From: a virus
DNA: 41,364 nucleotides
Strand: one strand, 5' to 3'
Virus record (IMG/VR): IMGVR_UViG_3300007735_000730
Location: 1-41,364 of that record
Below the pieces are notes generated by a model, which saw only the letters and a list, made by a program, of their open reading frames with translations, had not been told where the DNA came from and searched no databases. The position numbers and the translations under genes are program-made. Of the stretch, positions 7,746 to 14,110 are shown one piece after another (within the stretch, counting starts at the first letter, position 1; each line of letters begins with the position of its first letter).

Positions 7746-8023
7746 ATTTTGCCTCTTTCAAATAAGAACCCGATTGTTTTGCGGTGGGCTTCTTCCCACA
7801 TCGCTTCTTTTTCCTGCTTATTCATACGATGCCCTTGGTCTATAGCCATGTGGCATCTGTAGCACAAGGCGGCTATCCTGTAATCGTGAGCCTTAATTCC
7901 TTTACCTTTCCCGTCACGAAGTTGGTTACTATGTGCTGCGACAACAGTGCCATCTTCCGCGCCGCACAAAACACACTCAAACTCACGAACGGTTTCTAGT
8001 AGTTTCTGGTTTCTATACATCAT
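7733..8023 (-). CDS. HNH-like zinc protein (DUF1364-type)
   Basis: 96 residues with two cysteine pairs, C17-x2-C20 and C54-x2-C57-H58, and H31 in VVAAHSNQLRDGKGKGIKAH. The pattern C..C - AHSNQ - GKGIKAHD - CYRCHMAID resembles the DUF1364 family often found in phage recombination blocks and related to HNH nucleases. It probably binds zinc and DNA. Whether it cuts DNA is not shown. It follows an overlapping start (ATGATG) after the upstream gene. A second, different HNH-type protein is encoded at 15670-15963. Confidence 0.75.
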   Translation of the reverse strand: MMYRNQKLLETVREFECVLCGAEDGTVVAAHSNQLRDGKGKGIKAHDYRIAALCYRCHMAIDQGHRMNKQEKEAMWEEAHRKTIGFLFERGKIWVQ

Positions 8024-8349
8024 TGGGTGTTCCTAATCTCTGCTCTGGCGTTTGCTTGCTCTGAGCGCCAAATTTCAATTCGCGCTTGAGCGGCAATAAG
8101 ATCCCATCGTAACTTTTCTTCTATTGCCACGGCTATTTTTAAGCCCTCTAGAAGCTCTAAATACTCTGGGTGAGCATACGCATCACGCTCTTGAGCCGAG
8201 ATCGGCTGAGCGGTGTTTAGCTGCATTAGCAAGGCTTTCTTGCTCTTTCTAAACTCTTCCAAATACACGCGTTGAGCCCTAGCGTCTGCAAACTTTTCCG
8301 CATGTTTTAGGATGTAATCAACCGCGGCGTGAGGGTCTCTCATGAGCAC
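8020..8349 (-). CDS. Conserved coiled-coil protein of the recombination operon
   Basis: 109 residues, mostly helical and charged: DPHAAVDYILKHAEKFADA, YLEEFRKSKKALLMQ and IEIWRSEQANARAE. Proteins of this layout ('AKA.R.YLEEFRKSKKALLM ... AAQ..IEIWRS') are common next to ERF and SSB genes in phages. The function is unknown; a helper role in recombination is a guess from the neighbourhood. Overlaps both neighbouring genes. Confidence 0.7.
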   Translation of the reverse strand: MLMRDPHAAVDYILKHAEKFADARAQRVYLEEFRKSKKALLMQLNTAQPISAQERDAYAHPEYLELLEGLKIAVAIEEKLRWDLIAAQARIEIWRSEQANARAEIRNTQ

Positions 8350-8684
8350 CTCAATATTTCAACAGAAGAATTTGTGGTGCACGATTTATAAGATTGCTTT
8401 CCCCAGGTGCCTGACAAATAAGCAGTAATTGCACCAGATAAAGTTCTTGGATCAAAATTGTTAAAAGGGATAACAACAACGTCACCAATTTTTGCGTTAA
8501 CCAAAAAAGGCTTGAAATAATTAGACATCAAACCCGGTTTGTATTTACGTTGTTTTTTAAATTTTGTTACGGATGATAGCTCGCCATAAGTTTTACCTTC
8601 TTCGTCAATTACAAAATATTTGCATCCAGATGCGTTAAGCAATCTTAACGCTTGATCTATAGCTAACGCTTTCACTGTGTTCAT
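8340..8684 (-). CDS. Hypothetical protein of the recombination operon
   Basis: 114 residues, family not recognised. The N-terminal helix (ALAIDQALRLLNASG) is followed by beta-rich segments (CKYFVIDEEGKTYG, GDVVVIPFNNFD) and a C-terminal TAYLSGTWGKQSYKS. The ATG lies at the stop of the ERF gene (shared base at 8684), so expression is coupled to ERF. Its local DNA is more A/T-rich than its neighbours. Confidence 0.65.
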   Translation of the reverse strand: MNTVKALAIDQALRLLNASGCKYFVIDEEGKTYGELSSVTKFKKQRKYKPGLMSNYFKPFLVNAKIGDVVVIPFNNFDPRTLSGAITAYLSGTWGKQSYKSCTTNSSVEILRCS

Positions 8685-9283
8685 TATTTAATCCCTAATG
8701 ATGACTTACGTTGATCCTTAGCAGCCACAATTGCTTTCTGTAATTCAGGATGTCCCTTGTATTCCGTATGTAATGCTTCGTAGACTTCCCTCAGCGTTTC
8801 TTTTGTGGCTCCGGCTATCAGCATGAGTTTGTCGGTGAATTCAGGCGTATGCGCTTTCACTTCGTGCGTAGTTGCGTCAGCGTCGTTGTCACCTTCTGTT
8901 GGGATGCAGAACGCTTGGAAGGCCGCGTACTTATAAGCTGCCGACATAGCTTTGTTAGTTGCTTTGTCACCGCTGTCCATTGCTTCACCAAAAGTCTTGA
9001 CCGTGTGTTTGGTACCGTCATGGGATGAGACAAAATCGAACTCGACCTCAACCACGACATAAAACAGCGACGATCCGCTTTTGCCCATGCGCTCGCTAAC
9101 TTCACGAGCAATTACTCTAGGCAGGATTACCAGACCGTGTTTACTGATGATTGGAGCAAGCGCGTTGTAGACATCATCTATCCCGCGAAACCCGTAGCCC
9201 TGCTGAGTGTTTTTGCGGTCTTTAGCGATACCTTGCTGGCACAGGTCAGCAGATACTTTTGCGATTAAGTTATAAACGTTCAT
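8684..9283 (-). CDS. erf: ERF-family single-strand annealing protein, set 1
   Basis: 199 residues from the ATG at 9283, which has GAGGTGA just upstream; a longer reading from 9349 would start inside the preceding small gene and is less likely. Features of the ERF family: GYGFRGIDDVYNALAPIISK, a beta core ending in VKTFGEAMDSGDKATNKAMS, then AAYKYAAFQAFCIPTEGDND. The C-terminal helical part is typical. ERF proteins anneal complementary single strands and circularise or repair phage DNA, here together with the SSB and YqaJ exonuclease. A different ERF protein is encoded at 13199-13840. Confidence 0.9.
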   Translation of the reverse strand: MNVYNLIAKVSADLCQQGIAKDRKNTQQGYGFRGIDDVYNALAPIISKHGLVILPRVIAREVSERMGKSGSSLFYVVVEVEFDFVSSHDGTKHTVKTFGEAMDSGDKATNKAMSAAYKYAAFQAFCIPTEGDNDADATTHEVKAHTPEFTDKLMLIAGATKETLREVYEALHTEYKGHPELQKAIVAAKDQRKSSLGIK

Positions 9284-9285
9284 AT

Positions 9286-9363
9286 TCACCTCACGAACAG
9301 GAACAGCAGGAACCCGTAAAACATCCCTAACGCTACGAAAGCCATCCATTCAATTTTCCTCAT
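9286..9363 (-). CDS. 25-residue membrane micropeptide leading the recombination operon
   Basis: ATG at 9363 with GGAG seven bases upstream reads MRKIEWMAFVALGMFYGFLL, then FLFVR and a TGA two bases before the ERF start. It has a positively charged N-terminus and about 18 hydrophobic residues in a row, so one membrane span is expected. Its ribosome binding site and tight coupling to ERF argue for a real gene, possibly one whose translation sets that of ERF. No family recognised. Confidence 0.5.
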   Translation of the reverse strand: MRKIEWMAFVALGMFYGFLLFLFVR

Positions 9364-9450
9364 GTAAAACTCCGTTAAGTAAGAGATTTCACTATAAAAC
9401 AAGTATCTTAGACTTATGCACACGGGCAGACGAAAGGCAAAAACCAGCAG
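9364..9450. promoter_or_regulatory. Divergent intergenic control region
   Basis: 87 A/T-rich bases separate the minus-strand recombination operon from the plus-strand early operon. Start sites for both transcripts must lie here or nearby. A plus-strand TATAAAAC around 9392 and a minus-strand TTTATAGTG are -10-like, but neither has a convincing -35, so exact promoters are not assigned. A 12-codon reading frame (ATG 9416, MHTGRRKAKTSR) ends as ATGA on the start at 9451 and could be a leader peptide; support is weak. Confidence 0.45.
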
Positions 9451-9765
9451 ATGAGCGGCAAATCACCAACACAACGATCACTAGAAAAGCTCAGGTCTGA
9501 AGGCTATCTCTGCCAGATTGTCGAGCGCTGGAATCCTCATGCAAGGATCAGGCAGGACTTATTTGGCATAGGTGACATACTGGCTATTAGAGCCGGTGAG
9601 ACGCTACTGGTACAGACTACAAGTCGAGGGAACGTTGCTGCGCGAGTGACCAAGATACAAGAATCCGAGCATCTGTCTACGATCCTGGCGGCAGGCTGGA
9701 AGATCACCGTTCACGGATGGGGAAAGCTAAAGGCAGGATGGACTTGCAAGATTGTGGATTTCTAA
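9451..9765 (+). CDS. PD-(D/E)XK-like nuclease/resolvase-type protein
   Basis: 104 residues. The pattern RSLEKLRSEGYLCQIVERWN, then D36-LFGIG-D42-ILAI and LLVQTTSRGNVAARV, matches small phage proteins with a restriction-endonuclease-like core. In that core the acidic residues sit at D36/D42 and the strand after them normally ends E/Q-x-K/T; here Q55-T-T replaces E-x-K. A Holliday-junction or VRR-NUC-like role is suggested but activity is uncertain because the lysine is not obvious. First gene of the plus-strand early block, followed by a strong terminator-like hairpin. Confidence 0.65.
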   Translation: MSGKSPTQRSLEKLRSEGYLCQIVERWNPHARIRQDLFGIGDILAIRAGETLLVQTTSRGNVAARVTKIQESEHLSTILAAGWKITVHGWGKLKAGWTCKIVDF

Positions 9766-9776
9766 TACAATAAAAG

Positions 9777-9933
9777 GGTCGGTGTGGCAACCGGCAGAGC
9801 TGAGTACAACCCCAGAGTATTTAGGTGGGGCTTGTGTGGTCACAAGGTCTTACTCAGCAGACTGCGTGATTGCCCAACGCCAAAGGGCCTTGCCCCTCCT
9901 AAGTGTTCTGGGGTTTTTCTTTTGGTGCCGACC
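9777..9933 (+). ncRNA. Structured RNA candidate with long stem and competing pairing
   Basis: Several pairings nest or compete here. A 24-base arm at 9808-9831 pairs with 9892-9915 (AACCCCAGA...AGG.GGGGC; three G-U pairs, one mismatch). Inside its loop, CTTGTG 9831-9836 pairs with CACAAG 9841-9846. GCTGAGTA 9799-9806 is perfectly complementary to TACTCAGC 9851-9858, which crosses the long stem and so forms either a pseudoknot or an alternative fold. GGTCGG 9777-9782 can pair with CCGACC 9928-9933. There is no convincing reading frame. A regulatory switch or a stand-alone small RNA both fit; no known class is recognised. Confidence 0.55.
9808..9923 (+). terminator. Rho-independent terminator-like hairpin
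   Basis: The 24-bp stem 9808-9831/9892-9915 runs straight into TTTTTCTTTT at 9914-9923, the pattern of an intrinsic terminator on the plus strand. A minimal version is the short CCCC...GGGG hairpin at 9893-9913. It would end or attenuate transcription coming from the 9451 gene, or form the 3' end of the RNA listed above. The alternative pairing 9799-9806/9851-9858 could weaken it. Confidence 0.5.
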
Positions 9934-10168
9934 GTACTCCGAGCGTTATCAAGATCCTGCATGGGATGCGCGGAAGAAAACACCGGCTGGCGAAACACCC
10001 CGTTTCATGCCGATCCAGACTGTCAGTGAGGTACTGGACAAAGCCTCTTGTACATGGGTGGGACAAGCAAGAGGTGGAGAGAATCGCTGGCTTAGGCTGT
10101 ACTAGGCAGGGAACATCCAGAAGCGACCCCTGCTGGGTAAGGTGAGTGCTACCACCCTTGGGGGAACT
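9934..10168. other. Gene-free stretch with further inverted repeats
   Basis: Together with the RNA candidate this makes about 400 bases without a convincing gene, unusual in so compact a genome. Reading frames here are short and have unnatural composition. CCTCTTG 10044-10050 pairs with CAAGAGG 10068-10074, and TCCAG/CTGGA flank 10015-10040. It may extend the upstream RNA, hold a replication origin, or be leader for the 10297 gene. No iterons or A/T-rich unwinding zone are obvious. Confidence 0.4.
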
Positions 10169-10342
10169 ATGCCCAAAACTAAAGAAATACGCTTATCTGC
10201 TGAAACCAACCATTTATCAGCCCAAGAAACAAAACCAAACACTGCTCCTAAATTCCGATCTAGACTTTCCCTGTCGCAACTAACAGGAGAAATAAATTGG
10301 AAGGCTTCGAGGAGTTCTGGCAACAGTACCCACGAAAGGTAG
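10169..10342 (+). CDS. Possible small hypothetical protein
   Basis: 57 residues beginning MPKTKEIRLSAETNHLSAQE, with GGGGGA five bases before the ATG. Polar and lysine/serine-rich, no family seen. Its last 15 codons overlap the next gene in another frame and may be meaningless, so the gene could be a leader or not expressed. Confidence 0.35.
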   Translation: MPKTKEIRLSAETNHLSAQETKPNTAPKFRSRLSLSQLTGEINWKASRSSGNSTHER

Positions 10343-10662
10343 CCAAGAGAGCAGCGCAAAAGGCTTGGCTAAAGATGAGTCATCAAGAGCGGCAAGATGC
10401 AATACAAGCAGTCAAGAATCACAAGCGGTACTGGACAATTAAATCGACTGCAAGTGAATTCATGCCACATCCCGCTACATGGCTAAATCAAGCACGATGG
10501 GAAGATGAGCTAGACATGACCCACCACGAAAAAGCAGTTAACTGGTGGGCAACAGAAAAAGGGACCGCTGAAATGGCGGAAAAGATTGGATGTCCCGCAA
10601 GGCCGGGAGAGGATTGGAACCAATGGAAAACACGAATCTCGGAAAAGCTAAAGAGCGCATAG
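10297..10662 (+). CDS. Phage replication-protein C-terminal domain (O/DnaT-like)
   Basis: 121 residues from a TTG start with AGGAG seven bases upstream. It begins EGFEEFWQQYPRKVAKRAAQ and continues with AWLKMSHQERQDA and FMPHPATWLNQARWEDEL, a well-known helical domain at the C-terminus of phage replication initiator/primosome proteins. The usual N-terminal winged-helix DNA-binding part is absent and is not found in frame upstream, so this is a stand-alone version. It probably helps load host replication proteins; origin binding by this protein alone is doubtful. The stretch before it (9934-10168) is a candidate site of action. Confidence 0.75.
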   Translation: MEGFEEFWQQYPRKVAKRAAQKAWLKMSHQERQDAIQAVKNHKRYWTIKSTASEFMPHPATWLNQARWEDELDMTHHEKAVNWWATEKGTAEMAEKIGCPARPGEDWNQWKTRISEKLKSA

Positions 10663-10787
10663 ACCAAACCATCAAGAAAGCGGTAAAGGCTGGCAAATGG
10701 CCGTTTCCTGCGTTTGTGGGTAACAAATGGGTCAAGCCAAAAAAGATTAAGCCTGAGCCTATTCCTTTTGAACCAGCGCTGTGGTGA
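10623..10787 (+). CDS. Small basic hypothetical protein
   Basis: 54 residues from ATG 10623, overlapping the replication gene by 40 bases. Rich in lysine and proline (GKWPFPAFVGNKWVKPKKIK, PEPIPFEPALW). Highly basic, so nucleic-acid contact is possible. No family recognised. Confidence 0.5.
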   Translation: MENTNLGKAKERIDQTIKKAVKAGKWPFPAFVGNKWVKPKKIKPEPIPFEPALW

Positions 10788-10790
10788 CTT

Positions 10791-11117
10791 ATGACTAAGA
10801 ACGAAGAACGTTTATGGGATTGCTGGAAAGAATTCGTTAGCACTTACGAAGGTTCTGGATTTAGCTATCAATTCATCAAGCAATCTGAGTCTGTTGCTCC
10901 AGTAAGAAATGTCATGCGTCTTACGGTTCCGATTAGACCGCTTGCTACGCCTTTCATTTACATGAAAGTGCAAAAGGAATTTGAGCAATGGTTAAAAGAC
11001 AAACACAACTGGAAAATCAAGCTGTACTTCCATGTTGTCGTTTGGAATGAATCGATAGGCGAACTTGAAATGTTGGTGTCCGAGGCAAGAAGTGTACTTG
11101 CCGAAAAAATGAACTGA
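10791..11117 (+). CDS. Hypothetical early protein
   Basis: 108 residues, soluble, with aromatic-rich strands (FSYQFIKQSES, WKIKLYFHVVVWNES). It starts with its own ATG three bases after the previous stop. Family unknown. Alpha/beta composition and natural codon use support a real gene in the early operon. Confidence 0.65.
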   Translation: MTKNEERLWDCWKEFVSTYEGSGFSYQFIKQSESVAPVRNVMRLTVPIRPLATPFIYMKVQKEFEQWLKDKHNWKIKLYFHVVVWNESIGELEMLVSEARSVLAEKMN

Positions 11118-11124
11118 GGAAACT

Positions 11125-11469
11125 ATGAAAGAACATCACGAACTTGTAAAACAGCTTGCAAAGCCTGGGGAAGAGATCATTGACGATCTGACTCCAACTC
11201 AGGCATTTGTCCTGCACATGGCTATAGGTGTGTCTGGTGAAGCTGGTGAACTCTTGGACGCAATCAAGAAGTTTGCGATCTATCAAAAGCCTTTAGACCT
11301 GGAGAACGTTGTCGAAGAGCTAGGAGACATCGAGTTCTATCTGCAAGGCATTCGGCAAGCATTCTGCATCGACAGGGAATACGTTCTGCAACAGAACATA
11401 GAAAAGCTGAGGAAGCGTTACGGAAAGACGTATACCAATGCAGCGGCAATAGCGAGGGCAGATAAATGA
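11125..11469 (+). CDS. mazG: MazG-like nucleoside triphosphate pyrophosphohydrolase
   Basis: 114 residues of the all-alpha NTP-PPase superfamily. The metal-binding helices are visible: GVSGEAGELLDAIKK with E39 and E42, and NVVEELGDIEFYL with E65 and D68. Such enzymes hydrolyse (d)NTPs to monophosphates and pyrophosphate. In phages they are thought to adjust nucleotide pools or, in some proposals, to lower (p)ppGpp; the substrate cannot be read from sequence. AGGAAACT ribosome binding site before the ATG, and the stop overlaps the next start. Confidence 0.88.
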   Translation: MKEHHELVKQLAKPGEEIIDDLTPTQAFVLHMAIGVSGEAGELLDAIKKFAIYQKPLDLENVVEELGDIEFYLQGIRQAFCIDREYVLQQNIEKLRKRYGKTYTNAAAIARADK

Positions 11470-11606
11470 AAGATTTTGATATGTGGCTACGCATGTTTGC
11501 TTTGCTCGGCCTCGGTATTTCGATGGCTATGGCAGCAGGCGGATGGTTTGCTATATCGGCCATATGTGCTGCGATATTTCTTGAACCTTATAAGTGGTGG
11601 CAGTGA
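11466..11606 (+). CDS. 46-residue two-helix membrane protein
   Basis: Starts at ATG 11466, overlapping the MazG stop, and ends TGATG on the next gene. It reads MKDFDMWLRMFALLGLGISM, then AMAAGGWFAISAICAAIFLE and PYKWWQ: two short hydrophobic helices joined by glycines. Overlaps on both sides and the composition support a real gene. Function unknown; inner-membrane location is expected. Confidence 0.6.
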   Translation: MKDFDMWLRMFALLGLGISMAMAAGGWFAISAICAAIFLEPYKWWQ

Positions 11607-12010
11607 TGAGCAAAGAAGCTATGCAGATTGCTTTAGATGCGCTGGAAGCTAATTTAGGCAATTGGGCGGCAAAAACAAAAGCCGTTGAGGTATTGCGCCA
11701 AGCATTGGAGCCTGAGCAGGAGCCGGTGGCGTGGCGTACATTTGATGGTGAGGGTGGTTACGACTACCGCAGTTATGAGATGAATGAGAACTACGACAAA
11801 GAGTGGGCCGAGAGAAATCCAAACCATGCCCACTGGGTGGAGCCGCTATACACCTCACCACAGAAGCAATGGGTTGGGCTGACGGATGAGGAGATACATG
11901 ACTTGATTTATGTATCTCAAAAAATCGACGAAGGTAATGCGGCGTGGTTTGATCGCTGTGGTTTTGCCCGTGCCGTTGAGCAAGCCTTGAAGGAGAAGAA
12001 CTATGGCTAA
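11606..12010 (+). CDS. Conserved phage protein of the WVGLTDEE type
   Basis: 134 residues from the ATG at 11606 (TGATG overlap). It opens with MSKEAMQIALDALEANLGNW, contains EPEQEPVAWRTFDGEGGYDY and PLYTSPQKQWVGLTDEEIHD, and ends with a helical FARAVEQALKEK. Proteins with 'ALRQALE..E.EPVA ... PLYT.P...WVGLTDEE' are abundant in phages and prophages of Burkholderiales, which supports a betaproteobacterial host. Their function is unknown. Confidence 0.75.
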   Translation: MSKEAMQIALDALEANLGNWAAKTKAVEVLRQALEPEQEPVAWRTFDGEGGYDYRSYEMNENYDKEWAERNPNHAHWVEPLYTSPQKQWVGLTDEEIHDLIYVSQKIDEGNAAWFDRCGFARAVEQALKEKNYG

Positions 12011-12218
12011 AACAAAATACGCATTCCCACATGACGTAGGACACCTACATGAGCCAAACACAGCAGGTATGCAGCTCAGGGATTACTTCGCCGCGGCTGT
12101 AATCACCGGCATATTTTCAGGCAAGTGGGGCCAGGTGCCCAGTCAAAAGCCAGAGGTTGCCTTTGCAGACATTGCATACCTTGTGGCGGACGAGATGATT
12201 AAACGGAGGGAGCGATGA
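12003..12218 (+). CDS. Hypothetical protein with LRDYFAAA motif
   Basis: 71 residues with GMQLRDYFAAAVITGI and ADIAYLVADEMIKRRE. The same two blocks recur in small early genes of many phages of Gram-negative hosts, without known function. Overlaps both neighbours by a few bases, so it belongs to the same transcript. Confidence 0.7.
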   Translation: MAKTKYAFPHDVGHLHEPNTAGMQLRDYFAAAVITGIFSGKWGQVPSQKPEVAFADIAYLVADEMIKRRER

Positions 12219-12361
12219 ACCATGACCGATGGTTATACGAAGCGATCCTCGCAGCAGAGGACGTTATGTTCTGGGTTCAGCGTTACATTCAGGACCCTCG
12301 CCCAGACATCCTACAACTTTTGCTCGCGGCTATGGAGAAGTTTGAAGAGAGTAAGCCATGA
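12215..12361 (+). CDS. 48-residue hypothetical protein
   Basis: ATG 12215 overlaps the previous stop (ATGA), and the stop overlaps the nuclease start (ATGA). It reads MNHDRWLYEAILAAEDVMFW, then VQRYIQDPRPDILQLLLAAM and EKFEESKP, probably two helices. Double overlap is the main evidence that it is real. Confidence 0.6.
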   Translation: MNHDRWLYEAILAAEDVMFWVQRYIQDPRPDILQLLLAAMEKFEESKP

Positions 12362-13227
12362 ACATCACTAACAAATACAACCTGCCCGATGTTCTGCTGC
12401 GCTTTGCACGCAACAAGAACTACTCCAAAGGTGACGCCAAGCTATCTGTCACAGAACTCATTGACAGCCCACGGGTCGTAGCACTTAAGCACAAGCACTT
12501 CGATGAGATGGAACAAGACGTATCCGATACCGTCTTCAGTCTATTTGGTACAGCCGTCCATCACATCCTCGATAAGTTCTCAGAAGAAGACGTGATCACT
12601 GAGCAGCGGTACTTCAAAGAGATTAATGGCTGGAAGATCTCCGGTGCGATTGATCGCCAGGTTGTCACGCCCCATGGTCGCATCATCGAGGACTGGAAAG
12701 TTACGAGCAGTTTTGCAGTCATGCAAGGTAAGATCGAATGGGAATACCAGCTGAACTGCTATGCCTATCTTGCCCGTGCCCATGGCCATAACGTCGTAGG
12801 CCTGAAGATCAATGCGATCGTAAGAGACTGGGCTCGCAGAAACGTAGGCCGCCAAGCCGATTACCCAGAAGCACCGATCGTACAGATTGATGTACCCCTG
12901 TGGACCTTTGAAGAGCAAGAAGCTTTTATCAAAAGCCGCATCGCACTTCATGCCGCGACGGTCATGGATGATCCGCCACTTTGTACGCCAGACGAACGAT
13001 GGGCCAAGCCTGAAACATGGGCCATCATGAAGCCGGGAGCCAAGCGAGCACTGAAGGTATTCCTGCTAGAGCAAGAAGCAAATGATGCAGTGAAGCCAGG
13101 ACAGGAAGTCGTTCACCGTCCTGGGGCGAATACAAGATGTACAAGTTTTTGTGATGTAAGGCAGTACTGTGATTTCGGTAGACAACTAGGAGAAGCAATT
13201 GAAGCAGATAGCAACAGCATTGGTTAA
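12358..13227 (+). CDS. RecB/Cas4-like PD-(D/E)XK nuclease
   Basis: 289 residues. Nuclease core: LFGTAVHHILDKFSEED with H68/H69, GAID99RQVV, IIE111-D112-W-K114-VTSSF and the helix motif Q131-LNCY135-AYLA, in the order seen in RecB, Cas4 and AddB nucleases. The C-terminus has a cysteine group (RCTSFCDVRQYCDFG) that could hold an iron-sulphur cluster with an upstream cysteine, as in Cas4, though the full set of four is not certain. It is likely the end-resection partner of the ERF protein encoded next, with which it overlaps by 29 bases, a second pair parallel to YqaJ/ERF in the left arm. Confidence 0.85.
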   Translation: MNITNKYNLPDVLLRFARNKNYSKGDAKLSVTELIDSPRVVALKHKHFDEMEQDVSDTVFSLFGTAVHHILDKFSEEDVITEQRYFKEINGWKISGAIDRQVVTPHGRIIEDWKVTSSFAVMQGKIEWEYQLNCYAYLARAHGHNVVGLKINAIVRDWARRNVGRQADYPEAPIVQIDVPLWTFEEQEAFIKSRIALHAATVMDDPPLCTPDERWAKPETWAIMKPGAKRALKVFLLEQEANDAVKPGQEVVHRPGANTRCTSFCDVRQYCDFGRQLGEAIEADSNSIG

Positions 13228-13840
13228 AGCGCAAAAGGAATTTGGACCTGCGCTTAAGACCAGCACCAATCCTCATTTCAGGTCTAAGTACGCAGACCTT
13301 GCCGCGTGCGTCGAGGCGGTCATCGATGCGCTCAACAACAACGGTATCTACCTTATGCAGATGACGCATGAGACACCTGACGGCGCCATGGCAGAGACAG
13401 TGTTTCTCCACGAAAGCGGCGAGATGTTGTCAGCAGGGAAGCTATTCTTTCCAGCCAGCAAGCATGATGCTCAGGGGTATGCCAGTTCGCTTTCGTACGT
13501 GCGTCGGTACTCACTCATGGCAGCTTGCGGTATTGCACCAGAAGATGATGACGGTAACGCAGCGTCCAAGCCTGCGCCTAAGCCCGTGCCAAAAGTAGAG
13601 CCCAAGGTAGAAGCTAAACCTGAACCAAAGCCGGTTCAAACGAATGAAGGCGTAGCTAACTTCGCCATGAGCATGTTCATCGAGTTCCTGCCCTCGGCTA
13701 AAACAGAGGCTGAACTAAACGCATTTTGGAAAGAAAACAAAGAAGCAGTAGCAAAGATCAAGGCCCACGATGAGTCGATGTACGTGGACCTATTAGGCAA
13801 GTTCAAAGCACGTAAGGATGAGATCAATGGAACGAAATAA
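13199..13840 (+). CDS. erf: ERF-family single-strand annealing protein, set 2
   Basis: 213 residues from a TTG at 13199 with AGGAG seven bases upstream. Core motifs: LVKAQKEFGPALKTSTNPHF, RSKYADLAACVEAVIDALNN, and the ERF signature region DAQGYASSLSYVRRYSLMA with CGIAPEDDDGN. A proline/lysine linker (PAPKPVPKVEPKVEAKPEPK) leads to a small helical C-terminal domain. This is a different ERF branch from the one at 8684-9283, whose signature is GDKATNKAMSAAYKYA. It would anneal single strands made by the overlapping upstream nuclease. Confidence 0.92.
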   Translation: MKQIATALVKAQKEFGPALKTSTNPHFRSKYADLAACVEAVIDALNNNGIYLMQMTHETPDGAMAETVFLHESGEMLSAGKLFFPASKHDAQGYASSLSYVRRYSLMAACGIAPEDDDGNAASKPAPKPVPKVEPKVEAKPEPKPVQTNEGVANFAMSMFIEFLPSAKTEAELNAFWKENKEAVAKIKAHDESMYVDLLGKFKARKDEINGTK

Positions 13841-14108
13841 TTACCCTGACAACGGAAATCTTTTTTCACCAAAATTTAAGTCAGATCGAAGCCCTGACTT
13901 CAGCGGCAACGTACCCCTGTCGCCAGCGATATGTGCGTACATCATGAAAAAAGTTAAAGATGGTGAAACGCCACTTATACAAGTTTCTATATGGGAAAAG
14001 CATGGCCCATCCGCTGGTAAATTCTACGGAGCAAATATCAAGGAAGGTTGGGTTAGGGACGCCCAGCCCAAGCCAGAAGAGGATGATCTTTCGGACGTAC
14101 CTTTCTGA
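13827..14108 (+). CDS. Small SSB-like protein with acidic tail
   Basis: 93 residues from ATG 13827 (ATG 13818 is an in-frame alternative); it overlaps the end of ERF. It contains SPDFSGNVPLSPAICAYIMK, LIQVSIWEKHGPSAGKFYGA, and ends EEDDLSDVPF. The acidic tip followed by PF is the tail typical of SSB proteins, and the position after nuclease and ERF genes mirrors SSB in the left arm. The central part resembles small phage DUF736-like/OB-type proteins more than canonical SSB. An SSB replacement is therefore an inference from tail and context. Confidence 0.55.
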   Translation: MERNNYPDNGNLFSPKFKSDRSPDFSGNVPLSPAICAYIMKKVKDGETPLIQVSIWEKHGPSAGKFYGANIKEGWVRDAQPKPEEDDLSDVPF

Positions 14109-14110
14109 TC

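Noticed and set aside
9286-9349. Longer ERF protein starting at 9349
   Set aside because: The extension lies in the coding region of the 25-residue peptide, and the internal ATG at 9283 has the good ribosome binding site and the family's usual N-terminus.
9752-10145. Several plus-strand reading frames of 80-117 codons over the 9.75-10.15 kb stretch
   Set aside because: They overlap each other in different frames, lie across the stem-loops, have odd composition and no ribosome binding sites.
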